NCBI RefSeq assembly: GCF_025642135.1
Contig: NZ_CP106793.1
Span: forward strand, 2,587,001-2,651,000
From: Streptomyces cynarae
Lineage (GTDB): Bacteria; Actinomycetota; Actinomycetes; Streptomycetales; Streptomycetaceae
Length of the DNA stretch: 64,000 nucleotides
Reading direction: 5' to 3'
Program-made: the position numbers and the translations under genes
Notes under the pieces: model-generated
The model's input: only the letters and a program-made list of their open reading frames with translations
What the model was told of the DNA's origin: nothing
Database searches by the model: none
Shown: piece by piece, positions 8,955-17,533 of the stretch
Layout: each line of letters starts with the position of its first letter
Position numbering within the stretch: the first letter of the stretch is position 1

Positions 8955-9656
8955 ATGGCGAGGAAGGAAACTGCAGCGGACGCTGCGAACGCCGGGCGAC
9001 TGAAGCAGATCGCCCTGACCTACAAGATGACCCGCAAGGCCGATCCGAAGATCGGTCTTGTACTCGCGGCTGTCGGAATCATCACCTTCGGTGTCTTCCT
9101 CGCGATCGGCTTCTTGATCGGCCACCCCATCTATCTCGGCATTCTGGGCCTCCTGCTCGCCTTCCTCGCGATGGCGATCGTCTTCGGACGCCGGGCCGAG
9201 CGCGCCGCCTTCGGGCAGATGGAGGGCCAGCCGGGCGCAGCAGCGGCGGTCCTGGACAACATCGGCCGCGGCTGGACCACCACCCCGGCGGTCGCGATGA
9301 ACCGCAGCCAGGACGTGGTGCACCGCGCGGTCGGCAAGGCCGGCATCGTCCTGGTCGCCGAGGGCAACCCGAACCGGGTCAAGAGCCTGCTCGCCGCCGA
9401 GAAGAAGAAGATGGCGCGCATCGTCGCGGACGTACCGGTCCATGACGTCGTCGTGGGCACGGGCGAGGGTCAGGTCGAGCTGAAGAAGCTGCGCACGACG
9501 ATGCTGAAGTTCCCGCGGGTCCTCACCGGTCCCCAGGTGACCGCCACGAACGACCGGCTGCGGGCCCTCGGTGACCTGATGAGCAACATGCCGCTGCCGA
9601 AGGGTCCTCTTCCGAAGGGGATGCGGATGCCGCGAGGCGGCCCGAAGGGCCGATGA
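8955..9656 (+). CDS. DUF4191 integral membrane protein
   Basis: 233 residues. Two adjacent transmembrane helices at about residues 33-52 (IGLVLAAVGIITFGVFLAIG) and 57-77 (YLGILGLLLAFLAMAIVFG) are followed by a cytoplasmic domain that includes AEKKKMARIVADVPVHDVVVG and a proline/glycine/basic tail. This is the DUF4191 layout found across actinobacteria; function unknown. TAGACT at 8942-8947 lies 7 bases before the ATG, which suggests a leaderless transcript with a -10 box at the start codon. A strong terminator follows. Confidence 0.85.
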   Translation: MARKETAADAANAGRLKQIALTYKMTRKADPKIGLVLAAVGIITFGVFLAIGFLIGHPIYLGILGLLLAFLAMAIVFGRRAERAAFGQMEGQPGAAAAVLDNIGRGWTTTPAVAMNRSQDVVHRAVGKAGIVLVAEGNPNRVKSLLAAEKKKMARIVADVPVHDVVVGTGEGQVELKKLRTTMLKFPRVLTGPQVTATNDRLRALGDLMSNMPLPKGPLPKGMRMPRGGPKGR

Positions 9657-9677
9657 GCCGACAAGTCGAGATCGCGT

Positions 9678-9719
9678 CGATCGGCCGTCCTGAGACGTCA
9701 TGTCCCGGACGGCCGATCG
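9678..9719. terminator. Strong hairpin terminator
   Basis: CGATCGGCCGTCC (9678-9690) and GGACGGCCGATCG (9707-9719) form a perfect 13-bp stem with a 16-base loop, followed by GCGTTTT. It lies between the convergent DUF4191 and RDD genes and may serve both. Confidence 0.85.
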
Positions 9720-9761
9720 GCGTTTTCGGGCCCGGCAGAAGTCTCGGGCCCGGTGGAAACC

Positions 9762-10229
9762 TCAGGTCCTGACCTCGACCGTCCCAGCCATCCGGTCGTG
9801 CAGCCCCCTGCCGTCCCGGTCCCAGACCAGCGGCGGAATGGCCAGGCACAGCAGGAGCGTGCGGAGCACCGCGCGCAGGGGCGAGACCCGGCCCGTGCCC
9901 AGGGCCACCACCCGCAGCCCGAAGAGGCGCTTGCCGGGGGTGAAGCCGATCGTGCCGACCGTGAGGATGCCGAGCGCGAAGAAGACGAGCAGCGCCCAGT
10001 TGCTCGTGGCCGGCTCATAGCCGTGGGTGATCAGACCGTATGCGATCAAGACGCACAGGCCCCAGTCGACGGCGAGGGCGCCGAGGCGCCGGCCCGGGCG
10101 GGCGATCGAGCCCGGCCCCTGCTCCGGCAGACCGAGCTGCTCCCCGCGGTATCCGAGGTCCGCCCCGGCTTCTTCCATGGCCGCGCGGGGACCGGAGAGC
10201 CACGATCCGATTGCTTGCCTGTTGTCCAC
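9762..10229 (-). CDS. RDD-family membrane protein
   Basis: About 155 residues from GTG 10229. The C-terminal two-thirds is an RDD domain: RPGRRLGALAVDWGLCVLIAYGLI with the R-x-x-A-x-x-x-D signature in the first transmembrane helix, a second helix ALLVFFALGILTVGTIGF, then TPGKRLFGLRVV and a third helix. The N-terminal 50 residues (NRQAIGSWLSGPRAAMEEAGADLGYRG) are soluble. Function of the family is mostly unknown; some members are ion or small-molecule exchangers. A longer reading to 10277 is possible but lacks a better ribosome site. It is divergent from glnA. Confidence 0.8.
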   Translation of the reverse strand: MDNRQAIGSWLSGPRAAMEEAGADLGYRGEQLGLPEQGPGSIARPGRRLGALAVDWGLCVLIAYGLITHGYEPATSNWALLVFFALGILTVGTIGFTPGKRLFGLRVVALGTGRVSPLRAVLRTLLLCLAIPPLVWDRDGRGLHDRMAGTVEVRT

Positions 10230-10291
10230 CCGTCCACGGTATCGCTCCCGATTTGGCGGTCCGGCGGGCGGGGTCACTCAGGCGGGAGCTG

Positions 10292-10330
10292 GTTAACCTG
10301 GGAGAAACAAATGGGTCACGCCTGAGAAAC
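10292..10330 (+). promoter_or_regulatory. GlnR box of glnA
   Basis: Four half-sites at strict 6-base spacing: GTTAAC (10292-10297), GAAAC (10304-10308), GTCAC (10315-10319) and GAAAC (10326-10330). This matches the a1-b1-a2-b2 consensus (gTnAC-n6-GaAAC repeated) bound by the OmpR-type nitrogen regulator GlnR. It lies about 100 bases before the glnA start. Confidence 0.93.
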
Positions 10331-10427
10331 CGCCCGTCCCTATGGTCGGCTGCAGCGTGTGCCACCGCACTGGCCGCACGAACGAACTACCACCCCGGCA
10401 CGGACGGTCGGGAGTAGGAGGAGCTGG

Positions 10428-11837
10428 ATGTTCCAGAACGCCGACGAGGCCAAGAAGTTCATCGCGGACGAGGACGTCAAGTTCATCGACGTCCGCTTCT
10501 GCGACCTGCCGGGCGTGATGCAGCACTTCACGGTGCCGGTTGAGGCGTTCGACCCGGACGACGAGCTCGCCTTCGACGGATCCTCGATCCGTGGCTTCCA
10601 GGCCATTCACGAGTCCGACATGGCGCTGCGCGCCGACCTGTCGACCGCACGCGTCGACCCGTTCCGCCGGGACAAGACGCTCAACATCAACTTCTTCATC
10701 CACGACCCGATCACGGGCGAGCAGTACTCCCGTGACCCGCGGAACGTGGCGAAGAAGGCCGAGGCCTACCTCGCCTCCACCGGGATCGCCGACACGGCGT
10801 ACTTCGGTCCCGAGGCCGAGTTCTACGTCTTCGACAGCGTCCGCTTCGCCACCAGCGCGAACGAGTCCTTCTACCACATCGACTCCGAGGCGGGTGCCTG
10901 GAACACCGGCGCCCTCGAGGACAACCGTGGTTACAAGGTCCGCTACAAGGGCGGCTACTTCCCGGTCCCGCCGGTCGACCACTTCGCCGACCTGCGCGCC
11001 GAGATCTCCCTGGAGCTGGAGAAGGCCGGCCTGAAGGTCGAGCGCCAGCACCACGAGGTGGGCACCGCCGGCCAGGCCGAGATCAACTACAAGTTCAACA
11101 CGCTGCTCGCCGCCGCTGACGACCTGCAGCTGTTCAAGTACATCGTGAAGAACGTGGCCTGGCGCAACGGCAAGACCGCGACCTTCATGCCGAAGCCGAT
11201 CTTCGGTGACAACGGCTCGGGCATGCACGTGCACCAGTCCCTGTGGAGCAACGGCGACCCGCTGTTCTACGACGAGGCCGGTTACGCGGGCCTGTCGGAC
11301 ACCGCCCGCTACTACATCGGCGGCATCCTCAAGCACGCCCCGTCGCTGCTGGCCTTCACCAACCCGACGGTGAACTCGTACCACCGCCTGGTGCCCGGCT
11401 TCGAGGCCCCGGTGAACCTGGTGTACTCGCAGCGCAACCGCTCCGCCGCGATGCGCATCCCGATCACCGGCTCGAACCCGAAGGCCAAGCGCGTCGAGTT
11501 CCGCGCCCCGGACTCCTCCGGCAACCCGTACCTGGCCTTCTCGGCGCTGCTGCTGGCCGGCCTGGACGGCATCAAGAACAAGATCGAGCCGGCCGAGCCG
11601 ATCGACAAGGACCTGTACGAGCTGGCTCCCGAGGAGCACGCGAACGTCCCGCAGGTCCCGACCTCGCTGTCGGCCGTCCTCGACTCGCTCGAGGCCGACC
11701 ACGAGTTCCTCCTCCAGGGCGACGTCTTCACGTCCGACCTGATCGAGACGTGGATCGACTTCAAGCGCACGAACGAGATCGCCCCGCTCCAGCTGCGTCC
11801 GCACCCGCACGAGTTCGAGCTCTACTTCGACGTGTGA
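10428..11837 (+). CDS. glnA: Glutamine synthetase type I-beta
   Basis: 469 residues. It makes glutamine from glutamate, ammonia and ATP as a cytoplasmic dodecamer. Signatures are intact: [10 protein letters not shown] near the N-terminus, EAEFYVFD for metal binding, [16 protein letters not shown] for ATP binding, and NRSAAMRIP near the active site. [11 protein letters not shown] carries Tyr397, the adenylylation target of GlnE, which is encoded at 45591-48590. Start ATG 10428 has GTAGGAGGAG just upstream. The GlnR box at 10292-10330 indicates activation under nitrogen limitation, as established in Streptomyces. The gene stands alone and ends at a strong terminator. Confidence 0.98.
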   Translation: MFQNADEAKKFIADEDVKFIDVRFCDLPGVMQHFTVPVEAFDPDDELAFDGSSIRGFQAIHESDMALRADLSTARVDPFRRDKTLNINFFIHDPITGEQYSRDPRNVAKKAEAYLASTGIADTAYFGPEAEFYVFDSVRFATSANESFYHIDSEAGAWNTGALEDNRGYKVRYKGGYFPVPPVDHFADLRAEISLELEKAGLKVERQHHEVGTAGQAEINYKFNTLLAAADDLQLFKYIVKNVAWRNGKTATFMPKPIFGDNGSGMHVHQSLWSNGDPLFYDEAGYAGLSDTARYYIGGILKHAPSLLAFTNPTVNSYHRLVPGFEAPVNLVYSQRNRSAAMRIPITGSNPKAKRVEFRAPDSSGNPYLAFSALLLAGLDGIKNKIEPAEPIDKDLYELAPEEHANVPQVPTSLSAVLDSLEADHEFLLQGDVFTSDLIETWIDFKRTNEIAPLQLRPHPHEFELYFDV

Positions 11838-11861
11838 GCCGGCCGCTGCCGCAGCAGTGAC

Positions 11862-11903
11862 ACGGAGCCCCGTCCCCGCCTCCGGGTGGAGACGGGGCTC
11901 CGT
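11862..11903 (+). terminator. glnA terminator
   Basis: ACGGAGCCCCGTC (11862-11874) pairs perfectly with GACGGGGCTCCGT (11891-11903), a 13-bp stem with a 16-base loop, 25 bases after the glnA stop. Confidence 0.88.
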
Positions 11904-12046
11904 CGTTCCCCCGGACCTCCCGGAGAGTTTCCACACGCACTCTTTGCCTGCCACGGAGCCGTTCGGAACCGGTTCATGGTTCGGGTTGGGCGCACAATGG
12001 GGGTGGGACGAGTGCCTTACTGCGGGGTACTGCGGGGTGATGCACG

Positions 12047-12970
12047 ATGCGGAGCCGGTTCCAGAGTGATCGGCGGCTGACCGTCCGGATGACGGTCACG
12101 CTGTTTCTGCTCGGATTGCTGTACGTGGCGTTCGTCGCCGCGTTGATCGCGTTGCTGAAGTCCTGGGTGCTGGTCGTCGTGATCGCGGCGGCGGCACTGG
12201 GCGCTCAGTACTGGTTCTCGGACCGGATCGCGCTGTACGCCATGCACGGGCGGATCGTGGAGCGTGAGGAGTATCCACAGCTGCACGGTGTGGTGGACCG
12301 GCTGTGCGCCGTGGCCGACATGCCGAAGCCGCTCGTCGCCGTCTCCAATCTGGACATGCCGAACGCGTTCGCGACCGGCCGCAACCCCGATCACGCCGTG
12401 CTGTGCGTGACCACCGGGCTGCTCAGGCGTCTGGAGCCCGAGGAACTGGAGGGCGTGCTCGCGCACGAGCTGTCGCACGTGGCGCACAAGGACGTCGCCG
12501 TCATCACCGTGGCGTCGTTCCTCGGGGTGATCGCCGGGCTGGTGGTCCGGTTCGCGTTCTACTCGGAGCTGTTCGGCGGGCGGGGCCGCAAGGACCAGAA
12601 CACCATCGCCGTCTTCGGCGCCGTCATGGGGATCTCGGCGCTCGTCTACGCGATCAGCTTCCTGCTGATCCGGGCCCTGTCCCGGTACCGGGAGCTGGCC
12701 GCGGACCGCGCCGCCGCGCACCTGACCGGACGGCCGTCGGCGCTGGCGTCCGCGCTGACCAAGGTCACCGGGGACATCGCCCGCATCCCGACGCAGGACC
12801 TGCGGACGGCCCAGGCGTTCAACGCCTTCTACTTCACCCCCGCCTTCGGTTCCGACCCGGGCATCTCCCGTCTGTTCTCCACGCACCCGACCCTGGAGCA
12901 GCGGCTCGAGCAGCTCGCCCGCATCTCCGCGGAGCTCGGCGAGGCGGCGGCGCCGGGAAAGGCGGGCTGA
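12047..12970 (+). CDS. htpX: HtpX-like M48 zinc metalloprotease
   Basis: 307 residues. Two N-terminal transmembrane helices (MTVTLFLLGLLYVAFVAALIAL and VLVVVIAAAALGAQYWF) precede the protease domain. The zinc motif HELSH has His140, Glu141 and His144; a further acidic ligand is expected in RYRELAADRAA. Two more hydrophobic segments lie between these. HtpX homologues degrade damaged membrane proteins. The gene overlaps functionally with pspAB, which begins 6 bases after its stop, so the two form an operon linked to envelope stress. GGGGTG before ATG 12047 is the likely ribosome site. Confidence 0.92.
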   Translation: MRSRFQSDRRLTVRMTVTLFLLGLLYVAFVAALIALLKSWVLVVVIAAAALGAQYWFSDRIALYAMHGRIVEREEYPQLHGVVDRLCAVADMPKPLVAVSNLDMPNAFATGRNPDHAVLCVTTGLLRRLEPEELEGVLAHELSHVAHKDVAVITVASFLGVIAGLVVRFAFYSELFGGRGRKDQNTIAVFGAVMGISALVYAISFLLIRALSRYRELAADRAAAHLTGRPSALASALTKVTGDIARIPTQDLRTAQAFNAFYFTPAFGSDPGISRLFSTHPTLEQRLEQLARISAELGEAAAPGKAG

Positions 12971-12976
12971 GCGCCG

Positions 12977-13561
12977 ATGGGGCTCCTGGACATCCTGCTC
13001 GGCCGTACGAAGCCGGTGGCACCCGACCTCGACCAGCTGTTCGCCCTGCCGTCGGCGGCGATCACGCTCGAGGCCGCCGCCGGGTTCACCCCGACAGGGA
13101 CCGGCGCGGTCTGCTTCGCCACGGTGGAAGGTGGCGCCTTCACCCAGGCCAACCGGGAGGTCCAGGCGCTCCTCGACGCCGACACCGACCGCACCGGGCC
13201 GCCCGTCGAGCTGCAACGGGACGACTACGGCTACTCGTGGCTGGTCTCCCGCCGCACCCCCGACCAGCTGTCCGCCCTGGTCAACGATCTGCACGCGGTG
13301 AACAGCGCCATGGAGGTCAACGGCTTCGGACCGCAGCTGCTGTGCTCGGTGGCCGGCTTCCAGGACACGAGCGGGCGACGACTGGGGCTGGTGTATCTGT
13401 ACAAGCGGGGCACCTTCTATCCGTTCGCGCCGCTCGCCGGGCAGGGCGAGCGGCGCGACAACGCGCTGGAGCTGCAGATCAAGGCGACCCTCGGGAACGA
13501 TCTGCGGATCGAGCAGGACCTCGGCCGGTGGTTCCCCATCTGGGGCACACCCGGCCTGTGA
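12977..13561 (+). CDS. pspAB: PspA-associated protein PspAB
   Basis: 194 residues. The N-terminus MGLLDILLGRTKP followed by PDLDQLFALPSAAITLEAA is characteristic of PspAB, an actinobacterial protein associated with phage-shock protein PspA systems. The rest is a soluble alpha/beta protein (LLCSVAGFQDTSGRRLGLVYLYKRGTFYPFAP). It starts 6 bases after htpX, as in other actinobacteria where the pair is conserved. Its biochemical role is unresolved. No PspA gene is in this window. Confidence 0.85.
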   Translation: MGLLDILLGRTKPVAPDLDQLFALPSAAITLEAAAGFTPTGTGAVCFATVEGGAFTQANREVQALLDADTDRTGPPVELQRDDYGYSWLVSRRTPDQLSALVNDLHAVNSAMEVNGFGPQLLCSVAGFQDTSGRRLGLVYLYKRGTFYPFAPLAGQGERRDNALELQIKATLGNDLRIEQDLGRWFPIWGTPGL

Positions 13562-13583
13562 CGCCTGCTCCTCCTCGCGCTTC

Positions 13584-13847
13584 CTACTTGCCGCCCTCCT
13601 GGCGGCGGGCCTCGAAGGGGCGCTCGCGGCGGTAGCGGCGCTCCCACTTGGCCTGCTGGTCACGGCGCGCGCGGTACTCCTGGTAGCTGGCCGCCGAGGC
13701 CGGGGCCCCTCCGGTGCCCGCGGCAGACGAGCCGCGACCGTACCGCACGTACAGGACGAACAGCGCTATGGCGGCGAGCCACCAGATGTGGTTGCCGAAT
13801 CCGAAGAGGACGAGGACGACGGTTCCGGCAAGGATGATGGTGCCCAT
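13584..13847 (-). CDS. Small single-pass membrane protein
   Basis: 87 residues from ATG 13847, with GAAGGAGG 6 bases upstream. Residues 3-35 form one or two closely spaced transmembrane helices (IILAGTVVLVLFGFGNHIWWLAAIALFVLYVRYG). The rest is a glycine/alanine linker and a strongly basic C-terminal tail (EYRARRDQQAKWERRYRRERPFEARRQ) that should face the cytoplasm. No domain is recognised; similar small proteins are common in Streptomyces. It converges on pspAB. Confidence 0.75.
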   Translation of the reverse strand: MGTIILAGTVVLVLFGFGNHIWWLAAIALFVLYVRYGRGSSAAGTGGAPASAASYQEYRARRDQQAKWERRYRRERPFEARRQEGGK

Positions 13848-13989
13848 GACGCCCTCCTTCGCTTGGGTGAGTGGTTGTGCCACGGGGATTCGACGGGGTG
13901 CCGGGGATCCGTGACCCCGTCGGATGTGTGTCCAGCGTAGGGAGGCGGTCACTGCGGGTGCATCTGCTTTTCGATCCGAGGGAGACGGC

Positions 13990-15201
13990 ATGGGCGACGG
14001 AGGGCGGCACATCGGGACGGCGGAGCGGCGGGCCCGGCTCGCGGTGCGGCACCGGCTGGGTGCCCGGTCGCGGGCGGTGACACCCGAGGAGGTGGCCGGG
14101 TCGCTCGTCGCGCTGCACGGCACGGATCCGGCCACGGTGTACCTCGCCGTCGGGGCGCGCCTCGCGGACGCGGACAAGACCGTGGCGGAGGTCGAGCGGG
14201 CGCTGTACGAGGACCGGACGCTGGTGCGGATGCACGGCATGCGGCACACCGTGTTCGTGTTCCCGACCGAACTCGCCGCCGTGGTGCACGCGTCGACCGG
14301 CCTGGTGAACGCGGCGAAGGCCCGCGCCGCGCTGGTCAAGGACGTGGTGTCCGGAAGCGGTGGCCGGCTGACGGCTCAGTGGCTCGCGGAGGTCGAGGCG
14401 TCGGCGCTGGCCGCTCTGGCCAGGCGCGGTCAGGCGACCGTCGGCGAACTCACCAGGGACGAGCCTCGGTTGAAGGAGCAGTTCACCTACGGCGCGGGCA
14501 GGAGCTACGAGGCCCCGCAGACCGTGTCGTCGCGGCTGATGCGCGTCCTCGGTGTCGAGGGCCGGGTCGTCCGGGGACGCCCCCTGGGTGCGTGGACGTC
14601 GTCGCAGTTCCGTTGGGCCGTCGCCCCGCCTCACCCCGAACTCCCGCCCGAAGGGGCCCAGCGGGAGCTGCTGCGACGCTGGCTGGAGGCCTGCGGGCCG
14701 GCCACGGAGGGGGATCTGAAGTGGTGGACCGGTTGGAGGGTCACGGAGGTGCGCCGGTCGCTGACGGCGATCGGGGCGGTACCGGTGACGCTGGACGGCG
14801 GGGCGACGGGTTACGTGACGCCGGGCGACGAGGAACCGCAGCCGGCCGTCGAACCGTGGGCGGCACTGCTCCCGGCCCTGGATCCGACGGCGATGGGCTG
14901 GCAGGACCGTGACTGGTACCTGGCCCCCGAGCTGCGCCCGGCCCTGTTCGACGGCAGCGGCAATGTCGGTCCGTCGGTGTGGTGGGACGGCCGGGTGGTC
15001 GGGGGGTGGGCTCAGCGGGCGGACGGCGAGGTGGTGTGGCGCGTACTGGACGGGGAGGGGTTGGGCCGGGACGCCCACGAGGCGATCGAGCGGGAGGCGG
15101 CCCGTCTGGGGTCGTGGCTGGCCGGCACCCGGGTGACGCCGCGCTTCCGGACACCGCTGGAGAAGGAGCTGTCCAACCGGCCCGGACCGTCCGGCAATTG
15201 A
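13990..15201 (+). CDS. Winged-helix DNA-binding protein, HTH_42/AlkZ-like family
   Basis: 403 residues from ATG 13990 with GGGAGA upstream. The protein has the tandem winged-helix layout of PF06224, whose studied members AlkZ and YcaQ are DNA glycosylases acting on crosslinked or alkylated bases. Recognisable segments are VTPEEVAGSLVALHGTDPATVYLAVGARL, VRMHGMRHTVFVFP, and the C-terminal PSVWWDGRVVGGWAQR. The Q-x-Q or Q-x-D catalytic motif of known glycosylases is not visible; the corresponding place reads LHGTDP. It may therefore belong to another branch, and glycosylase activity is not claimed. It ends 60 bases before a bidirectional terminator. Confidence 0.75.
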   Translation: MGDGGRHIGTAERRARLAVRHRLGARSRAVTPEEVAGSLVALHGTDPATVYLAVGARLADADKTVAEVERALYEDRTLVRMHGMRHTVFVFPTELAAVVHASTGLVNAAKARAALVKDVVSGSGGRLTAQWLAEVEASALAALARRGQATVGELTRDEPRLKEQFTYGAGRSYEAPQTVSSRLMRVLGVEGRVVRGRPLGAWTSSQFRWAVAPPHPELPPEGAQRELLRRWLEACGPATEGDLKWWTGWRVTEVRRSLTAIGAVPVTLDGGATGYVTPGDEEPQPAVEPWAALLPALDPTAMGWQDRDWYLAPELRPALFDGSGNVGPSVWWDGRVVGGWAQRADGEVVWRVLDGEGLGRDAHEAIEREAARLGSWLAGTRVTPRFRTPLEKELSNRPGPSGN

Positions 15202-15263
15202 GGTCGAGGCCGTTCGGGCCGACCGGGGCTCAGGGGCGGAGCCACCGGGGACGGCAGCCCCGA

Positions 15264-15297
15264 CGCCGGGTGCCCATGAGCGAGAGGGCACCCGGCG
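15264..15297. terminator. Bidirectional terminator
   Basis: CGCCGGGTGCCC (15264-15275) and GGGCACCCGGCG (15286-15297) form a perfect 12-bp stem with a 10-base loop between two convergent genes. Confidence 0.82.
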
Positions 15298-15303
15298 CGG
15301 CGC

Positions 15304-15618
15304 TCAACGGCTGTAGCGCATCAGTGCCCGCACCATGTGGCACGTCGTGTCCGACGGCGGCCGTATCCCGACCCGCTCCGCCGTGCTCCGTATCGTCTCG
15401 TTGTGCGCCTGGTTCGGTACGTACACGCCGGAGTCGAGCAGGGCGATGGCGAGGCGCATCGCCTTCAGGCGCCGGTTGTGCGTGACGTACCACTCGCGCG
15501 GCCGCCCCGGAGGGAGCGGTCGCTTGGCCGTCGGTGCGTACGGCAGGTCCATCGGGACCGGTCGCCGCGCCGTCGACCGGGTCGGCTTCGGCTTGGTTGC
15601 GGCAGCGGGCACAGGCAT
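15304..15618 (-). CDS. Small hypothetical protein
   Basis: About 104 residues. The N-terminal 45 residues are proline- and arginine-rich (KPKPTRSTARRPVP ... PLPPGRPREW). A helical C-terminal half follows (RRLKAMRLAIALLDSGVYVPNQAHNETIRSTAERVGIRPPSDTT) that could be a small DNA- or RNA-binding fold, but no family is recognised. AGGAGG lies directly upstream of the ATG on the minus strand. The bidirectional terminator at 15264-15297 follows it. Function unknown. Confidence 0.6.
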   Translation of the reverse strand: MPVPAAATKPKPTRSTARRPVPMDLPYAPTAKRPLPPGRPREWYVTHNRRLKAMRLAIALLDSGVYVPNQAHNETIRSTAERVGIRPPSDTTCHMVRALMRYSR

Positions 15619-15776
15619 CCTCCTGTCGCGGTCAGGGAGGTGCCGGACACCCCGGCGCCCCCCTCGAACACTGCTTCTATTTTACTGCCCCCCACTGACA
15701 AAAGTCCCTGGCCACAGGCCATTTGAGCCAGGTTGTGACATGGGTGAGAAGGGGGGTGTCGGCTACCGTGTGAGGC

Positions 15777-16136
15777 ATGGAGATCTGGATCAACCCGGCC
15801 TGCTCGAAGTGCCGCAGCGCCCTCACCCTGCTCGACGCCGAGGGCGCCGACTACACCGTGCGCCGCTACCTGGAGGACGTGCCGACTCAGGACGAGATTC
15901 GCGAGGTCCTCGACCGGCTGAACCTCGAACCCTGGGACATCACGCGAACCCAGGAGGCCGACGCCGAGGAACTGGGCATGAAGGAGTGGCCGCGGGACGC
16001 CGCCTCGCGCGACCGCTGGGTGCGTGCGCTCGCCGAGCACCCGCGGCTCATCCAGCGGCCGATCATCACCGCGGACGACGGTACGGCCGTGGTCGGGCGC
16101 ACGGAGGAGGCCGTACGGGACGCCCTGTCCCGCTGA
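15777..16136 (+). CDS. ArsC/Spx-family thioredoxin-fold protein
   Basis: 119 residues, the usual length for ArsC/YffB/Spx-like proteins. MEIWINPACSKCRSAL carries the active-site type C-x-x-C (Cys9, Cys12), followed by DYTVRRYLEDVPTQDEI, and the conserved segment QRPIITADDGTAVVGR near the end. It could be a glutaredoxin-like arsenate reductase or a redox protein without arsenate activity; there are no ars genes nearby, so I favour the general redox reading. TACCGT at about 8 bases before the ATG hints at a leaderless message. Confidence 0.85.
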   Translation: MEIWINPACSKCRSALTLLDAEGADYTVRRYLEDVPTQDEIREVLDRLNLEPWDITRTQEADAEELGMKEWPRDAASRDRWVRALAEHPRLIQRPIITADDGTAVVGRTEEAVRDALSR

Positions 16137-16272
16137 CGCCGACTCCCCTGTGACCTACGTTACTTCGCTGACTCCTGTAAACCGCTGAGTAACTCCGTTC
16201 GGTATCTCGTACATAGCGGCGTACCTATCGCGTCCGGTCGCCGGTGACGGCGGCCGGGGACAGGAGGCGCGC

Positions 16273-16977
16273 ATGTCGCGTAGGAGAACCCTCAGTCCCA
16301 AGAAGAAGATCGCGCTGGCGGTCACCGCCGTCGCCGTGGCCGGCAGTGGGGCCTTCGCCCTCGCCGCCACCTCGAACGCGGCGAACGTGCAGAACGCGTC
16401 GACCTCGACGGTCTGTCAGGGCCTGGCCACCGCGCTCGGCAACAACGAGTCGTTCATCGCCGCGCAGAAGGCCAACCCGGACGCCCAGTCGGCGGCGCGG
16501 ATCGCCAACCGCGAGGCCGTGGTCGCCGAGATCAAGCGGAAGCAGGAGGCGTCCGGCTGCCAGGTCGGGGAGTCGATCCAGGCGGGTCAATCGGGATCGG
16601 CGCAGTCCGGCGGCGCCGCGCAGGCCGGGGGGTCGGCTCAGGACCCCCAGGCCTCGCAGGCCGCCACCACCGCGCCTGCCACGACCGCACCCGCGAACAA
16701 CACGGGAGGCGCCGGCACCGCTGCTTCAGGCCAGCAGGTCTGCAAGGGCTCCACGGTGACGCTCTCCGGTGAGGGCGGCGCCCCGGCCGCGTCCAGCAAC
16801 CAGTTCCCGGCGGGGACGACCCTGAAGGTCACCAACCTGGACAACAACAAGTCCACGACGGTGAAGGTCACCTCCGTCTCCGGCAGTTGCGTGCTCCTCA
16901 ACAACGCCGCCTTCGAACAGGTCCGCGAACCCGGCAAGTTCCTGATCCGCCGCGCCCTGATCGAGAAGGTGGGGTGA
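16273..16977 (+). CDS. Secreted protein with RlpA/double-psi-barrel-like C-terminus
   Basis: 234 residues. A Sec-type signal peptide occupies residues 1-35 (basic SRRRTLSPKKK, hydrophobic IALAVTAVAVAGSGAFALAA). The central part is helical then low-complexity (QSGSAQSGGAAQAGGSAQ; ATTAPATTAPANN). The last 80 residues read FPAGTTLKVTNLDNNKSTTVKVTS ... LLNNAAFEQVREPG, which resembles the RlpA-like or expansin-like double-psi barrel; the acidic residue of the V-N-D-R-G motif is absent. It is probably a cell-wall-associated protein of unknown role. The N-terminal part weakly resembles that of the DUF1996 protein at 22777. Confidence 0.65.
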   Translation: MSRRRTLSPKKKIALAVTAVAVAGSGAFALAATSNAANVQNASTSTVCQGLATALGNNESFIAAQKANPDAQSAARIANREAVVAEIKRKQEASGCQVGESIQAGQSGSAQSGGAAQAGGSAQDPQASQAATTAPATTAPANNTGGAGTAASGQQVCKGSTVTLSGEGGAPAASSNQFPAGTTLKVTNLDNNKSTTVKVTSVSGSCVLLNNAAFEQVREPGKFLIRRALIEKVG

Positions 16978-17021
16978 GGCCGGCGGTTCAGTAACTCCAG
17001 AAGGCGGCACGTCACGTGGCA

Positions 17022-17057
17022 CGGTCCTGCTGTTCGCGGCCACGAGCAGCAGGACCG
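17022..17057 (+). terminator. Hairpin after the secreted-protein gene
   Basis: CGGTCCTGCTG (17022-17032) pairs with CAGCAGGACCG (17047-17057), 11 bp with a 14-base loop, 45 bases after the stop. The rest of the 16978-17533 gap holds two small hairpins near 17216-17259 and the glnII control region; no gene is seen in it. Confidence 0.6.
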
Positions 17058-17372
17058 GCACCCCGGTCGAGCGCAGCGCGGCGGCGCTCGGACGCGGGTC
17101 CGTGACCGGTTCCGGGTCGGGAAGCCGACGGTCGCCACTGGAGCCGCGGCCGCTCCGCTCGGAGCGGGCCCCGAGGTCGGCCACCGTACAGGGGGCGGTG
17201 GCCGGCCTCACGTGCGCTGAGCCGAGGCTCAGCCACGGGGCCGGTGGCGTACGCGCCACAGGTAGGTGGCGTACCCGACGGGGGTTTGCGGGCCACTCGA
17301 CAGGGGTCGATGGCCTACGCGCCGGAAGGGGACGGATCGGTCACCGTGTGAATCCCGGCACGGGAGCCCCCG

Positions 17373-17410
17373 GTAACACGGGGTTCACATCAGGGCAATG
17401 GCCGGGAAAT
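17373..17410 (+). promoter_or_regulatory. GlnR box of glnII
   Basis: GTAAC (17373-17377), TTCAC (17384-17388), GCAAT (17395-17399) and GAAAT (17406-17410) are spaced by exactly 6 bases each. The half-sites are weaker than those before glnA but keep the same geometry. The box lies about 125 bases before the glnII start. Confidence 0.82.
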
Positions 17411-17533
17411 CGCCTGTTGACATGCTGCCGGGCATCACCCGGCGCCCCACTGCCGCAGCGCCGCGCACCCGCACGACCTCTGCGACTGCGCTGTCGACCG
17501 CGCAGTCGAGACCACCCCCGAAGGATGTGGCCC

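Noticed and set aside
7311..9701. Open frame of nearly 800 codons on the minus strand across lipA and the DUF4191 gene
   Set aside because: It is antisense to two well-supported genes and has no recognisable domain.
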